Source: Chitinophaga pinensis
Lineage (GTDB): Bacteria > Bacteroidota > Bacteroidia > 2-12-FULL-35-15
Direction of reading: 5' to 3'
DNA: 64,000 nt
Assembly: GCA_945885475.1 (NCBI GenBank)
Contig: CAMCYR010000005.1
Coordinates: forward strand, 1 to 64,000
Positions 49,217-58,879 of this stretch are shown piece after piece. Made by a program: the position numbers and the translations under genes. Each line of letters opens with the position of its first letter. Positions within the stretch are counted from its first letter, which is position 1. The notes beneath the pieces were generated by a model. That model saw only the letters and a program-made list of their open reading frames with translations. It was not told where the DNA came from and did not search any database.

Positions 49217-50022
49217 TTGGCGTTTATAACTTGCATCTTACTTTCAATTGGTGAAAACAGCAATGTTTCTTTTGATCCGATTGCTAACATTCCTTTTTTA
49301 GTAAGGCTATTATAAAATAGTTGCAGTACTTTATCTTGCAGCGATTTATTAAAATATATTAATACATTTCTGCAGATTATTAGATCAAATTGGTTAAATG
49401 CGTTATCTGAAACTAAATTATGAGTGCTGAAGATGATTTTAGATTTTAATTCATCATTCATCAATACTTCACCATTTAATACTGTATAATAATCCGATAG
49501 GTTTTTATTCCCTCCACTTTCTCTATAATTATTCTCATTTTCCTTAAATGAGTCTAAATTATATTTGCCAGATTTAGCAACATCTAATACTGTTTGATTT
49601 ATATCTGTTGCATAAATAATACTTTTATCCAACAAATTATATTCTTTAAGTAATATGGCCATTGAGTAAACCTCTTCACCTGTAGAACATCCAGCATGCC
49701 AAATTTTAATTACTGGCAACTTATTTAATTGAGATACTAATTCATTTCTAATTGAAGCAAAAAAACTAGGATCTCTAAATATTTCAGTAACATTTACTGT
49801 CAACTCTTCGATTAAATTGTTAACCATCGCAGAGTCATTAATTAAATCTTGCAACAATTGCTTGAAGTCAGAAATTTTATTTACATCAATATAACGTTGA
49901 ACTCTTCTTTGCAAAGATTGCTTTGAATAATCAGAAAAATCATAGCCACTATAATCGTTGATGAGAATAATAATTTCATCTAACTCATTATCTCCAATTT
50001 TAATAATTGAGTTTGATGTCAT
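49189..50022 (-). CDS. CheR-type protein-glutamate methyltransferase
   Basis: SLQRRVQRYIDVNKI...VTEIFRDPSFFASIRNEL...IWHAGCSTGEEVYSMAILL...DLIICRNVLIYFNKSLQ. Confidence 0.93.
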   Translation of the reverse strand: MTSNSIIKIGDNELDEIIILINDYSGYDFSDYSKQSLQRRVQRYIDVNKISDFKQLLQDLINDSAMVNNLIEELTVNVTEIFRDPSFFASIRNELVSQLNKLPVIKIWHAGCSTGEEVYSMAILLKEYNLLDKSIIYATDINQTVLDVAKSGKYNLDSFKENENNYRESGGNKNLSDYYTVLNGEVLMNDELKSKIIFSTHNLVSDNAFNQFDLIICRNVLIYFNKSLQDKVLQLFYNSLTKKGMLAIGSKETLLFSPIESKMQVINAKWKTWKKKV

Positions 50023-50396
50023 CCTTTATTTATTAGGTATTTTATTTTATTAATTAACACATCAATATCAATGGGTTTCGTGCAATAATCATCAGCACCG
50101 GCCTCAATGCAGCGTTCCATGTCCCCCTTCATAGCTAATGCAGTTAATGCAATTACTTTATTATTTTTCAGCTGATCATCTTTTCGCAATATTCCTAAAG
50201 TTTCAAAACCATCCATCACAGGCATCATCATGTCTAATAAGACAACATCTACTTCTATTTGTCGTAATTTTTCAAGACACTCTTTTCCATCTGAAGCAGT
50301 TTCAACTATAATCTTTTTTGCTTTAAGATATGCTTTTAAGGCAAAAATATTGCGCTCATCATCATCAACCAACAGAACTTTTATTTGATCAGTCAT
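50019..50396 (-). CDS. Stand-alone response regulator receiver protein
   Basis: VLLVDDDERNIFALKAYL...VDVVLLDMMMPVMDGFETL...ALTALAMKGD...CTKPID. Confidence 0.93.
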   Translation of the reverse strand: MTDQIKVLLVDDDERNIFALKAYLKAKKIIVETASDGKECLEKLRQIEVDVVLLDMMMPVMDGFETLGILRKDDQLKNNKVIALTALAMKGDMERCIEAGADDYCTKPIDIDVLINKIKYLINKG

Positions 50397-50398
50397 AA

Positions 50399-53300
50399 TT
50401 ATTTATTTTTTTCACTATTTAAAATCCAAATTTTAATTAATGAAATTAGTAAATCAGCATCAATAGGTTTTGATGCATAATCCGAAGCGCCACTATTAAT
50501 GCATTTTTCTCGTTCATCAGCTTGTGTTTTTGCAGTTAAGGATACAATCGGAATGTTTTTTCCATTATCTAGTTTCCTTATTTTCTTAATTGCTTCGTAG
50601 CCATCCATTTCAGGCATCATCACATCCATTAAAATTAGCGCAATATCATGGTTTTTTGTCCATACATCAATTGCTTCTTTCCCATTAGTTGCGTGTATAA
50701 CCTCTGCCTTTTGAGCTTCTAAAATTTTACTAATCGAAAATCTATTTTCTGCATCGTCGTCCACCAATAAAATTTTCTTGTTCTCTAAAGTTTTCGCAGA
50801 AATAATTGCCGGTCGCATTTTAATCGTCTGATCTTTTTTAGTGATGTAATGCAGAAAAAGCGACATCTCCTCAATGATACTAGAATAGGTTTTTACTATT
50901 TTTAATATGAAAAAATCGCTAAATTGATTAATTTTTTTAACATCTAAAGTAGATAAGTAGGTGTTACTTAGTACTATTACCGGCATTAATGTAGTGGGTA
51001 CAACTTTTGTTAATTTTTCTAATAAATTTGGTATTTTTGATTTTCGAGAATCTATATCAATAATGATTGAATCGAATCCATTATCCCAAATAGATGGGTC
51101 AATTTCATGATCTGGTATAAATGAAATAATTTCGATTTGACGTTCTTTTAAAAAAGCTGTCATTGCCAAAGCGTGCTCTTTTTTATCGGAGAATAAAGCA
51201 ATTTTCCCGGTTTTTTTTGATGCAATTTCCTCGAGTGAGCGAAATACATTTTGTATATTGTCCTCAGAGAAAGGTTTGCTCGTAAAATCTATAGCGCCAG
51301 ATTCTCTGATAGTTTTTATATCTAAATCATTAGATGAAGTAATATGAACCGGAATGTGTTTAGTTTCGGCAAAGTCCTTTAATTCTTTTAACACTTCCCA
51401 ACCACTTTTTTTAGGAAGGTGCAAGTCTAAAATAATGCCAAGGGGAATATGTTTTTTAGCCAATTCAACAGCTTCGTTACCATTAACTGCTATCAGTACT
51501 TTATATCCTCGGCTTTTTGCAGAATTTTGTATGATTTTTACAAATAAAATATCATCCTCAACAATTAAAATAGTTTTATCTCCATTCTTTATGTCATGTC
51601 TATCATCTTCTACTAAAATAGCGTTCTCAGCTTGGTTTTCTGCAGATAAATCAGGTGCTATTGCATTATTTAAAGTAGAGCTATTTTTTTTAGTTTGTTT
51701 TTTTAAATGTTCAATCGAATAATTAGCTGGTATTATAATTGTAAAATTACTACCAACTCCGACCTCACTTTCCAAAGTAATTTCTCCACCTAATAAATGT
51801 GCAATTTCTTTGCTGATAGAAAGTCCTAAACCGGTTCCACCATATTTACGTTTTGTTGAACCATCAGCTTGCTGAAACGCTTCAAAAACCAAGGCTTGTT
51901 TATCTTTAGGAATACCAATTCCTGTATCAACCACCGAAAACGAAATCATATCCTGTTTTAAATTATATGAAATAGTAAGATCGACTTTTCCTTTTGCGCT
52001 AAATTTAAATGCGTTCGACAATAAATTTTTCACAACCTGATCAAGTCGCATTTTATCCGTGTACATACTTTCTGGACAATCTGCATTTACAAGCACCTTA
52101 AATTCAATTTGCTTATCTTTTGCAATTGGATTAAATAAAGATTGAATATCGCCTGCAAATTTATTTACATCCAAAGTTTCGGCATTAACGTCCATTTTTC
52201 CGGACTCAATTTTAGATAAATCTAAAATATCATTAATCAATTCTAATAAGCTATTTCCTGCTTTATTAATAACAGCTGAATATTCTATTTGATCTTCACT
52301 TAAATTATCCTCTAAATTATCTTTGAGTAATTTACTTAGCAATAGTATTGAATTAAGCGGGGTTCTTAATTCGTGACTCATATTAGCTAAAAACTCCGAC
52401 TTGTATTTACTGCTTAAAGATAGTTGATCTGCTTTTCGTTTCAAATCGGTTGTAGCAGCAACTAATAAGTTATTTTTTTCGTTAAAGGCATGATTTTTTT
52501 CCTCAACCAACTTTGTTTTTTCTTCTAATTCTTTATTGCTTTGCATCAACTCTTCCTGCTGTACGCGCAATTCTTCGTCAGACGCTTGTAATTTTTGTGT
52601 TTGTGCTTCTAATTCCGTGTTAGATTCTTCTAATTCTCTTTGCGAAGCAAGTAATAATTCTGTTTGTATTTTTAGAGCTTCACTTTCTTTTTGCTTTGTA
52701 ATATCAAACCGAATAGCTACATACTTTTCTATTTTTCCATCTTTATTTTTAAATGGCAAAATAGTGGTTTCTACCCAATAATACTTCCCAGTTTTACTAA
52801 TGTTTAATATTTCGCCTTGCCACATTAAACCCGTGCTAATGGCTTTCCACATGCCTTTGAATAAACCATCGGGTTGTTTGCCTGATTTTAAAATGCGGTG
52901 ATTTTTACCTATCAATTCTTCTCTGGAGTATTCGGAAATTGTACAGAAAAAATCATTCACAAAAGTGATATTTCCATCGGCATCGGCTTCAGAAACAATT
53001 GCTGCTTTATTAAGAGCCCCAACTTGTTGATTTAAATTGAGTGTTGTAACTTCAAGTTGCTTTTTTAACGCTTCACTTTCTTTTTGTTTAGTGATATCAA
53101 AACGAAGGGCTACATATTTTTCTATTTTGCCATCTTTATTTTTAAATGGCATAATGGTTGTTTGCACCCAATAGTATTTACCATTTTTACTTATATTAAG
53201 TATTTCTCCTTGCCACATTAAACCTGTACTAATAGCCTTCCACATCCCAACAAAAATACCATTGGGTTGCTTTCCCGATTTTAAAATACGATGGTTTTGA

Positions 53301-54415
53301 CCAATTAATTCTTCTCTTGAATACTCAGAAATTTCGCAGAAAAAATCATTAACAAAAATGATGTTTCCATCGGCATCTGCTTCGGAAACAATGGCTGTTT
53401 TATTTAAAACTTCAACTTGCTGATTTAAGTTAAGCGTCAGTTTGCCTAAATCAATCCTTTGTTGTTTTAATTCAGTGATATCGTAACCAATTTTAATTAT
53501 TTTGTAAACCTTACCATTTTGATCAAATACAGGATTGTAGCTTGCTTGCAACCAAACAACTTTATTATCTTTTGAAGTTCTACAAAATTCACCAGATTCG
53601 TTATTACCTTTATTTAAACTTTCCCAAAAACTTTTGTATTCTGCATCGTAATCAATATTTTTGGGTACTAATAGTTTGTGGTGTTTACCAATAATTTCTT
53701 CGCTATTAAATCCCATTATTTTTAAGAACAAGTCGTTTGCCTTTTGCACAATACCTTTTGTATCAAATTCAATAACTAAAGTAGCTTTGTTAATGGCTGT
53801 AATTTGATTTTGTAATTCTTGTTCTTTGCGATCTAATTCAACTACTAATTTTTCTAATTCAGTTTTAGCTAAAATAGTATTTATATATATGGCGATAGAT
53901 TCGGTAACTTCATCTAAAAACCGAAGTTCAACCGCCGTAAATGAATTTAGTTTGCCAATTTCGGCAAGCCCTACCATTTTATTAGAAACAAATAAGGGGA
54001 TAATTACTAATGATGCAGCTTTTGCAGAACCTAAAGAAGTGGAAACTTTAAAATAATCTTTATCAACATCATTTAAAACAACTACTTTTTTTTGCGTTAA
54101 TGCTTGGCCAATAAATGAATTATCTTTTTCAACCAATGCAGGCACTTGCCCCGTAGTTCCTGATGAATGAACCAATGATAAGGTACTTTCAGATTTTGAA
54201 ATATAAAACGTTCCAAGCTGACTACCCAAAAAATCGGAGAAAAAAGAAAGGATTTCATTACCGATAACATCTATATTTTTCTCACCTCTTAAAATATCAT
54301 TCAGGCGTTCTTTGCCATTTTGCATCCAGCTATTTTCGTTGTGTTGCTCTGTTAAATGAGCCAAATTTTCATGCATTTCATGAATGGCCTTTCCTACTGA
54401 ATTTGTTTTTGACAT
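50399..54415 (-). CDS. Hybrid histidine kinase: GAF, 3x PAS, HisKA/HATPase, multiple receiver-like domains
   Basis: FLANMSHELRTPLNSILLLSKLL; VVDTGIGIPKDKQALVFEAFQQADGSTKRKYGGTGLGLSIS; ILLVDDDAENRFSISKIL...ALILMDVMMPEMDGYEA. Confidence 0.93.
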   Translation of the reverse strand: MSKTNSVGKAIHEMHENLAHLTEQHNENSWMQNGKERLNDILRGEKNIDVIGNEILSFFSDFLGSQLGTFYISKSESTLSLVHSSGTTGQVPALVEKDNSFIGQALTQKKVVVLNDVDKDYFKVSTSLGSAKAASLVIIPLFVSNKMVGLAEIGKLNSFTAVELRFLDEVTESIAIYINTILAKTELEKLVVELDRKEQELQNQITAINKATLVIEFDTKGIVQKANDLFLKIMGFNSEEIIGKHHKLLVPKNIDYDAEYKSFWESLNKGNNESGEFCRTSKDNKVVWLQASYNPVFDQNGKVYKIIKIGYDITELKQQRIDLGKLTLNLNQQVEVLNKTAIVSEADADGNIIFVNDFFCEISEYSREELIGQNHRILKSGKQPNGIFVGMWKAISTGLMWQGEILNISKNGKYYWVQTTIMPFKNKDGKIEKYVALRFDITKQKESEALKKQLEVTTLNLNQQVGALNKAAIVSEADADGNITFVNDFFCTISEYSREELIGKNHRILKSGKQPDGLFKGMWKAISTGLMWQGEILNISKTGKYYWVETTILPFKNKDGKIEKYVAIRFDITKQKESEALKIQTELLLASQRELEESNTELEAQTQKLQASDEELRVQQEELMQSNKELEEKTKLVEEKNHAFNEKNNLLVAATTDLKRKADQLSLSSKYKSEFLANMSHELRTPLNSILLLSKLLKDNLEDNLSEDQIEYSAVINKAGNSLLELINDILDLSKIESGKMDVNAETLDVNKFAGDIQSLFNPIAKDKQIEFKVLVNADCPESMYTDKMRLDQVVKNLLSNAFKFSAKGKVDLTISYNLKQDMISFSVVDTGIGIPKDKQALVFEAFQQADGSTKRKYGGTGLGLSISKEIAHLLGGEITLESEVGVGSNFTIIIPANYSIEHLKKQTKKNSSTLNNAIAPDLSAENQAENAILVEDDRHDIKNGDKTILIVEDDILFVKIIQNSAKSRGYKVLIAVNGNEAVELAKKHIPLGIILDLHLPKKSGWEVLKELKDFAETKHIPVHITSSNDLDIKTIRESGAIDFTSKPFSEDNIQNVFRSLEEIASKKTGKIALFSDKKEHALAMTAFLKERQIEIISFIPDHEIDPSIWDNGFDSIIIDIDSRKSKIPNLLEKLTKVVPTTLMPVIVLSNTYLSTLDVKKINQFSDFFILKIVKTYSSIIEEMSLFLHYITKKDQTIKMRPAIISAKTLENKKILLVDDDAENRFSISKILEAQKAEVIHATNGKEAIDVWTKNHDIALILMDVMMPEMDGYEAIKKIRKLDNGKNIPIVSLTAKTQADEREKCINSGASDYASKPIDADLLISLIKIWILNSEKNK

Positions 54416-54831
54416 GATGATGATGTTTAACAATGTAAATCAAGTGTTAAAATACCAAAAAATAAGTTGTATTAAACAGCTATTATCCTAAATCTTTTTT
54501 TATAGTTGGTAATGAAGCTGTTAGACTTATTTTTTTAAGCCTATTGTCCCAAAATGGAGTGTAATTCCCAATTTGAGAATAAAATGATTTTGAAGAGTAT
54601 TCTTTTACCTTTAATTTCTTTGTATTTTTTTAGTAAATAGTAATCATTTTTATACGTTAATAAAATTAGGAGGCTATCCATATTTAAAAATTTATTTTCA
54701 GAAATGAGATTATTCAATAAAGCTGTTATGTGATTGTTATTCGGTAAACAGATTTATAATTTGCTATTAGCGATTGAATTAGGTCTTCCATAAGTACTAG
54801 AAAAAGTAAATACGATTCTCTAATATTTTGA

Positions 54832-54839
54832 TAACTTTG
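54832..54839 (+). promoter_or_regulatory. -7-like element TAACTTTG upstream of the paaI-like gene
   Basis: Matches TAnnTTTG, 20 nt before ATG at 54859. Confidence 0.45.
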
Positions 54840-54858
54840 TAAAGCTGAATCTGTTGAT

Positions 54859-55281
54859 ATGGAAAATAATTTATTAGCAAAAAAGATAGTCGATAAAATG
54901 TTGGTTGAAGATAAGTTCAGCCAATGGTTAGGTATCGAAATGGTCTTGCTTGAACAAGGACGCTGTATTCTAAAAATGAAGATCCGAGATGAAATGGTGA
55001 ATGGGTTTAAAATTGCTCATGGTGGAATTGCATTTTCGTTTGCAGACAGTGCGCTAGCATTTGCATCCAATGCGTATGGGCGCCTGAGTGTTGCGCTGGA
55101 GTGTTCGATCTCATTTGCAATTGCTGTAAATATCAATGATGTGCTTATTTGTGAAGCAAGAGAATTGAGCCTTACAAATAAAACAGGAACCTATCACATT
55201 GAAATATCAAATCAGAAAAACGAAAAAGTTGCATTCTTCAAAGGAACCGTTTATCGGACCGGGAAAGAGTGGGAGGTATAA
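54859..55281 (+). CDS. paaI: PaaI-type hydroxyphenylacetyl-CoA thioesterase
   Basis: MKIRDEMVNGFKIAHGGIAFSFADSALAFASNAYG hotdog fold. Confidence 0.88.
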   Translation: MENNLLAKKIVDKMLVEDKFSQWLGIEMVLLEQGRCILKMKIRDEMVNGFKIAHGGIAFSFADSALAFASNAYGRLSVALECSISFAIAVNINDVLICEARELSLTNKTGTYHIEISNQKNEKVAFFKGTVYRTGKEWEV

Positions 55282-55303
55282 ATAAAATTGAAATGTAGTA
55301 ACC

Positions 55304-56512
55304 ATGAAAAAAGCATTTATCATTGACGGAGTGCGAACTCCGATAGGAAGTTTTGGTGGAACCTTATCTGCTATTCGTACGGATGATCTGGGAGCAATTG
55401 TTCTTAAAGAATTGATGAAGCGGAATCCGAAGATTGATTCAAAACAAATTTCTGATGTATTGATGGGATGTGCTAACCAAGCAGGTGAAGACAATCGTAA
55501 CGTTGCTCGTATGTCCTTGCTCCTCGCCGGATTGCCTTTTCAGGTTCCCGGAGAAACAATTAATCGTTTGTGCGCATCTGGTTTATCTGCTTCTATGGCT
55601 GCCGCTAGGTATATTATGGTTGGTGAAGCTGAACTGATGATTGCTGGTGGCGTTGAAAATATGACCCGTGGTCCTTTAGTGATGTCAAAGGCTTCAGCTG
55701 CTTTTGGTCGTGATCAGCAATTATTTGATTCTAGTTTCGGTTGGAGATTTATTAATCCGAAAATGAAAGAAATATATGGCGTTGATGGGATGGGTGAAAC
55801 GGCGGAAAATCTTGCCGACAGAGATGGTATCAGCAGAGAAGATCAAGATAAATTTGCTTTGTGGAGCCAACAGAAAGCTGCAGCAGCGCAGGCGAAAGGC
55901 CGCTTTGCTAAAGAAATTGTTTCTGTTGAAATCCCGCAACGGAAAGGTGATCCAAAATTTTTTGATACAGATGAATTTATGCGCCCTGATACATCTCTTG
56001 AAGGTTTATCGAAATTAAAAGGTGCTTTTAAAAAAGATGGAGGGACCGTTACTGCAGGAAATGCATCTGGATTAAATGATGGTGCTGCTGCAATTTTATT
56101 AGCTTCCGAAGATGCAATTAAAAAATATGATCTTTTTCCGAAAGCAAGAATTCTTGCTAGTGGTGTTGCAGGTGTTGAGCCACGCATTATGGGAATCGGA
56201 CCGGTAGAAGCAACAAACATGGCTTTGAAACGTGCAGGATTAACAATGAAAGATATCGATATCATTGAGTTGAACGAGGCCTTCGCTGCTCAGGCATTAG
56301 CGTGCACACGTGCCTTAGGGATTGCTGACAATGATTCAAGAATTAATCCGAATGGCGGAGCGATCGCACTTGGGCATCCATTAGGAATGAGCGGTGCACG
56401 GATTCTAAATTCTGCTGCTATTGAATTGCAGGAACAAAATAAACGTTTTGCCTTGGTGACAATGTGTATTGGTGTTGGACAAGGTTATGCCGTGATTATT
56501 GAAAAGGCTTAA
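55304..56512 (+). CDS. 3-oxoadipyl-CoA/acetyl-CoA thiolase (PaaJ/PcaF-like)
   Basis: FIIDGVRTPIGSFGGTLSAIRTDDLGAIVLKELMKRNP...INRLCASGLSA...NPNGGAIALGHPLGMSGAR. Confidence 0.9.
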   Translation: MKKAFIIDGVRTPIGSFGGTLSAIRTDDLGAIVLKELMKRNPKIDSKQISDVLMGCANQAGEDNRNVARMSLLLAGLPFQVPGETINRLCASGLSASMAAARYIMVGEAELMIAGGVENMTRGPLVMSKASAAFGRDQQLFDSSFGWRFINPKMKEIYGVDGMGETAENLADRDGISREDQDKFALWSQQKAAAAQAKGRFAKEIVSVEIPQRKGDPKFFDTDEFMRPDTSLEGLSKLKGAFKKDGGTVTAGNASGLNDGAAAILLASEDAIKKYDLFPKARILASGVAGVEPRIMGIGPVEATNMALKRAGLTMKDIDIIELNEAFAAQALACTRALGIADNDSRINPNGGAIALGHPLGMSGARILNSAAIELQEQNKRFALVTMCIGVGQGYAVIIEKA

Positions 56513-56550
56513 AATAAACGTTACGATTCTGCATCTTAATTGATATAAAT

Positions 56551-57147
56551 ATGGCAAACATCTTCGAATTCAATGGGTATAAACCTGTCATTCACGAAAG
56601 CGCATTCATTCATCCGAATGCGACTGTAACCGGTAATGTAATTATTGGCAAACAGGTGTATATTGGTCCAGGTGCTGCTATCAGAGGTGATTGGGGACAA
56701 ATAATTATTGAAGACGGATGTAATGTTCAGGAGAATTGCACCATACATATGTTTCCAGGAACAACTGTTTTGTTGAAAGAAGCAGCACATATTGGTCATG
56801 GTGCAATTATTCATGGTGGTACGATCGGTAAAAATGTTTTGGTTGGAATGAATGCTGTAGTGATGGATGATGTTATTATTGGTGATAATTGTATTGTGGG
56901 TGCATTGTGTTTTGTGCCAGCTAATACGGTGATTCCGGAAAGGAAAGTAATAGTAGGAAATCCTGCAAAAATTGTGAAAGATGTGAGTGACGAAATGATT
57001 GAATGGAAAACCCAGGGTACAAAATTATATCAGCAATTGCCTGCTGATTGTAAAGCAACATTGAAAGCATGTGAGCCATTGTCTGAAATTGAAGCTGACA
57101 GACCAAAGCAACAGGATATTTATAAAACCTGGAAAGAAACTAAATAA
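56551..57147 (+). CDS. paaY: Left-handed beta-helix hexapeptide transferase, PaaY/gamma-carbonic anhydrase-like
   Basis: FEFNGYKPVIHESAFIHPNATVTGNVIIGKQVYIGPGAAIRGDWGQIIIEDGCNVQENCTIHMFPG. Confidence 0.85.
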   Translation: MANIFEFNGYKPVIHESAFIHPNATVTGNVIIGKQVYIGPGAAIRGDWGQIIIEDGCNVQENCTIHMFPGTTVLLKEAAHIGHGAIIHGGTIGKNVLVGMNAVVMDDVIIGDNCIVGALCFVPANTVIPERKVIVGNPAKIVKDVSDEMIEWKTQGTKLYQQLPADCKATLKACEPLSEIEADRPKQQDIYKTWKETK

Positions 57148-57193
57148 TCTAGTATCGAATAAATTTTCCTAACCATAAAACAAGAACTTCCGA

Positions 57194-57637
57194 ATGAATT
57201 TACATTTACATTTTATATTAGTTAATTCTGATTTCAATAAAGGTCTGGCTGATGATCTTTATGAAGGGGAAGAATCCGAAGATAATATCAAACACCTTTG
57301 GGAAGATGAATTTCAAGTATCGGAACCGGTAAAGGAATTCAAAATAAAAAATAATGCAATCTATACCCTTGCCGGATATTTCCCGGATGATACACCTTTT
57401 AGTTTCGAGATCTGGGATACGACAATTGTTGATTGTATCACTGAAGAAGGGAAAGCAATGCAGTTTGCCCTTTCGAAAAAGCTTTTAAAAAAGACAGAAA
57501 AAGTAGTGGATGAAAAAGCAAATGAAACACATCTGTATTTTTATCTGCGGGACGGTATTCCGATGGAAAATCCTATGAATGGTGTATATATTGTAAAAGC
57601 TGAATTTCCTAAAGAACTAAAAGTGAAGACTCAGTAA
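57194..57637 (+). CDS. Hypothetical protein
   Basis: 147-aa ORF with plausible codon usage. Confidence 0.6.
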   Translation: MNLHLHFILVNSDFNKGLADDLYEGEESEDNIKHLWEDEFQVSEPVKEFKIKNNAIYTLAGYFPDDTPFSFEIWDTTIVDCITEEGKAMQFALSKKLLKKTEKVVDEKANETHLYFYLRDGIPMENPMNGVYIVKAEFPKELKVKTQ

Positions 57638-57663
57638 GAAACTTTTTTTGTTTCTGCTCCAAG

Positions 57664-57724
57664 CGTTTCTCGACTTCGCTCGAAATGACATTGCGCTATA
57701 TCATTTCGAGCGGAGTCGAGAAAG
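57664..57724. repeat. Inverted pair of the TTCGAGCGGAGTCGAGAA repeat forming a long hairpin
   Basis: tttctcgacttcgctcgaaatga ... tcatttcgagcggagtcgagaaa, one mismatch in 23 bp. Confidence 0.92.
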
Positions 57725-57760
57725 TGTGAGAGATTTGAGGTGAAAATTTATATAATAACT

Positions 57761-58216
57761 ATGGACAAACTAAATTTTTTAAAAACAGAATTTCCAAAAT
57801 TACTTAGAACATTGAACCCCGATGCGAAAGGTGAATGGGGCGTTTTGAATGGACAGCAAATGGTAGAGCACATGACGGAGTCGGTTAGTTTTGCTACCGG
57901 AAAAAATAGTCAAGCGTTGCATTCGCCAATTGAATATGTCGCTAAATACAAAGAGTTTGCAATGAGTGAAAAGGAGTTTAAGCCCAATACGAAAAATGCC
58001 TTGATGTCGGACACGCCTGTCCCTGTTAAGAATAATAAAATGGAAAGTGCAGTAATTGAATTAGAAAAAGAACTTGTAGCTTTTGTCGACTATTTTGATA
58101 AAAACAAAGGTGCCGTACTTACAAATTCTTTTTTCGGTGATCTTAATTTTGAAGAGTGGCTGCATTTACTTCATAAACATGCGGTACATCATTCGAAGCA
58201 ATTCAGACTTCTATAA
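57761..58216 (+). CDS. DinB-like/DUF1569-type hypothetical protein
   Basis: MDKLNFLKTEFPKLLRTLNPDAKGEWGVLNGQQMVEHM...HAVHHSKQFRLL. Confidence 0.6.
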   Translation: MDKLNFLKTEFPKLLRTLNPDAKGEWGVLNGQQMVEHMTESVSFATGKNSQALHSPIEYVAKYKEFAMSEKEFKPNTKNALMSDTPVPVKNNKMESAVIELEKELVAFVDYFDKNKGAVLTNSFFGDLNFEEWLHLLHKHAVHHSKQFRLL

Positions 58217-58780
58217 TTACCATTTATAACAAACAGCATAATTCGGCCTTGCCTTTTTTATTCTGGAGTGTTTGAGTTTTGCTCTATTCAGTTTTTTGTA
58301 AAATCCAATTGTAGGTTTTTTCTTTTTTACGCTCGATCCAGCACCTCCCGAACCCATTGAGGGAAATTTGCTTTTAAAGAAGAAGTCACTATTTTCCGGA
58401 TTTGATTCATTCTCCTTATTAATAATTTGCTTAAAGCTATTGACATTTAACAAATGATGCTGACTGTTATTTTCTGACTGTTCCCAATTAGTCGTCTGCA
58501 TAGCAAATTGTCTCTGCTCATTGCCATTATTATCGTTCCGAATTCGTTGATATTCGTCATCGGCTAGTTTTTGTAATTTGTGGCAAGGACAATCTGGGTT
58601 TCTTGGATCGTTGATATCGTAGTGTTGCTGTTGAACGTTTTGCCCAAAAGCAGTGCTGCTGAAAAGGAAAAATAAAATGAATAATCGCAGAGCAGCGAAA
58701 AAATTCGTTAATAAGGATTTTGGAGCGCTACTTTCTCTACTCATCTTTACAATCACGCTATACGCTCTGCGATTATTCAT
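58217..58780 (-). CDS. Hypothetical secreted protein
   Basis: 187-aa ORF with hydrophobic segment LFILFFLFSSTAFGQ. Confidence 0.55.
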   Translation of the reverse strand: MNNRRAYSVIVKMSRESSAPKSLLTNFFAALRLFILFFLFSSTAFGQNVQQQHYDINDPRNPDCPCHKLQKLADDEYQRIRNDNNGNEQRQFAMQTTNWEQSENNSQHHLLNVNSFKQIINKENESNPENSDFFFKSKFPSMGSGGAGSSVKKKKPTIGFYKKLNRAKLKHSRIKKARPNYAVCYKW

Positions 58781-58879
58781 TTCTTTTTTGTATTAAACGA
58801 TTGATATTTTATTATTTTTTTAATAAATTTTTGCATCCTCGTCCCGAGAACGATCGTGACGAAAGATGAAAAATCGAAA

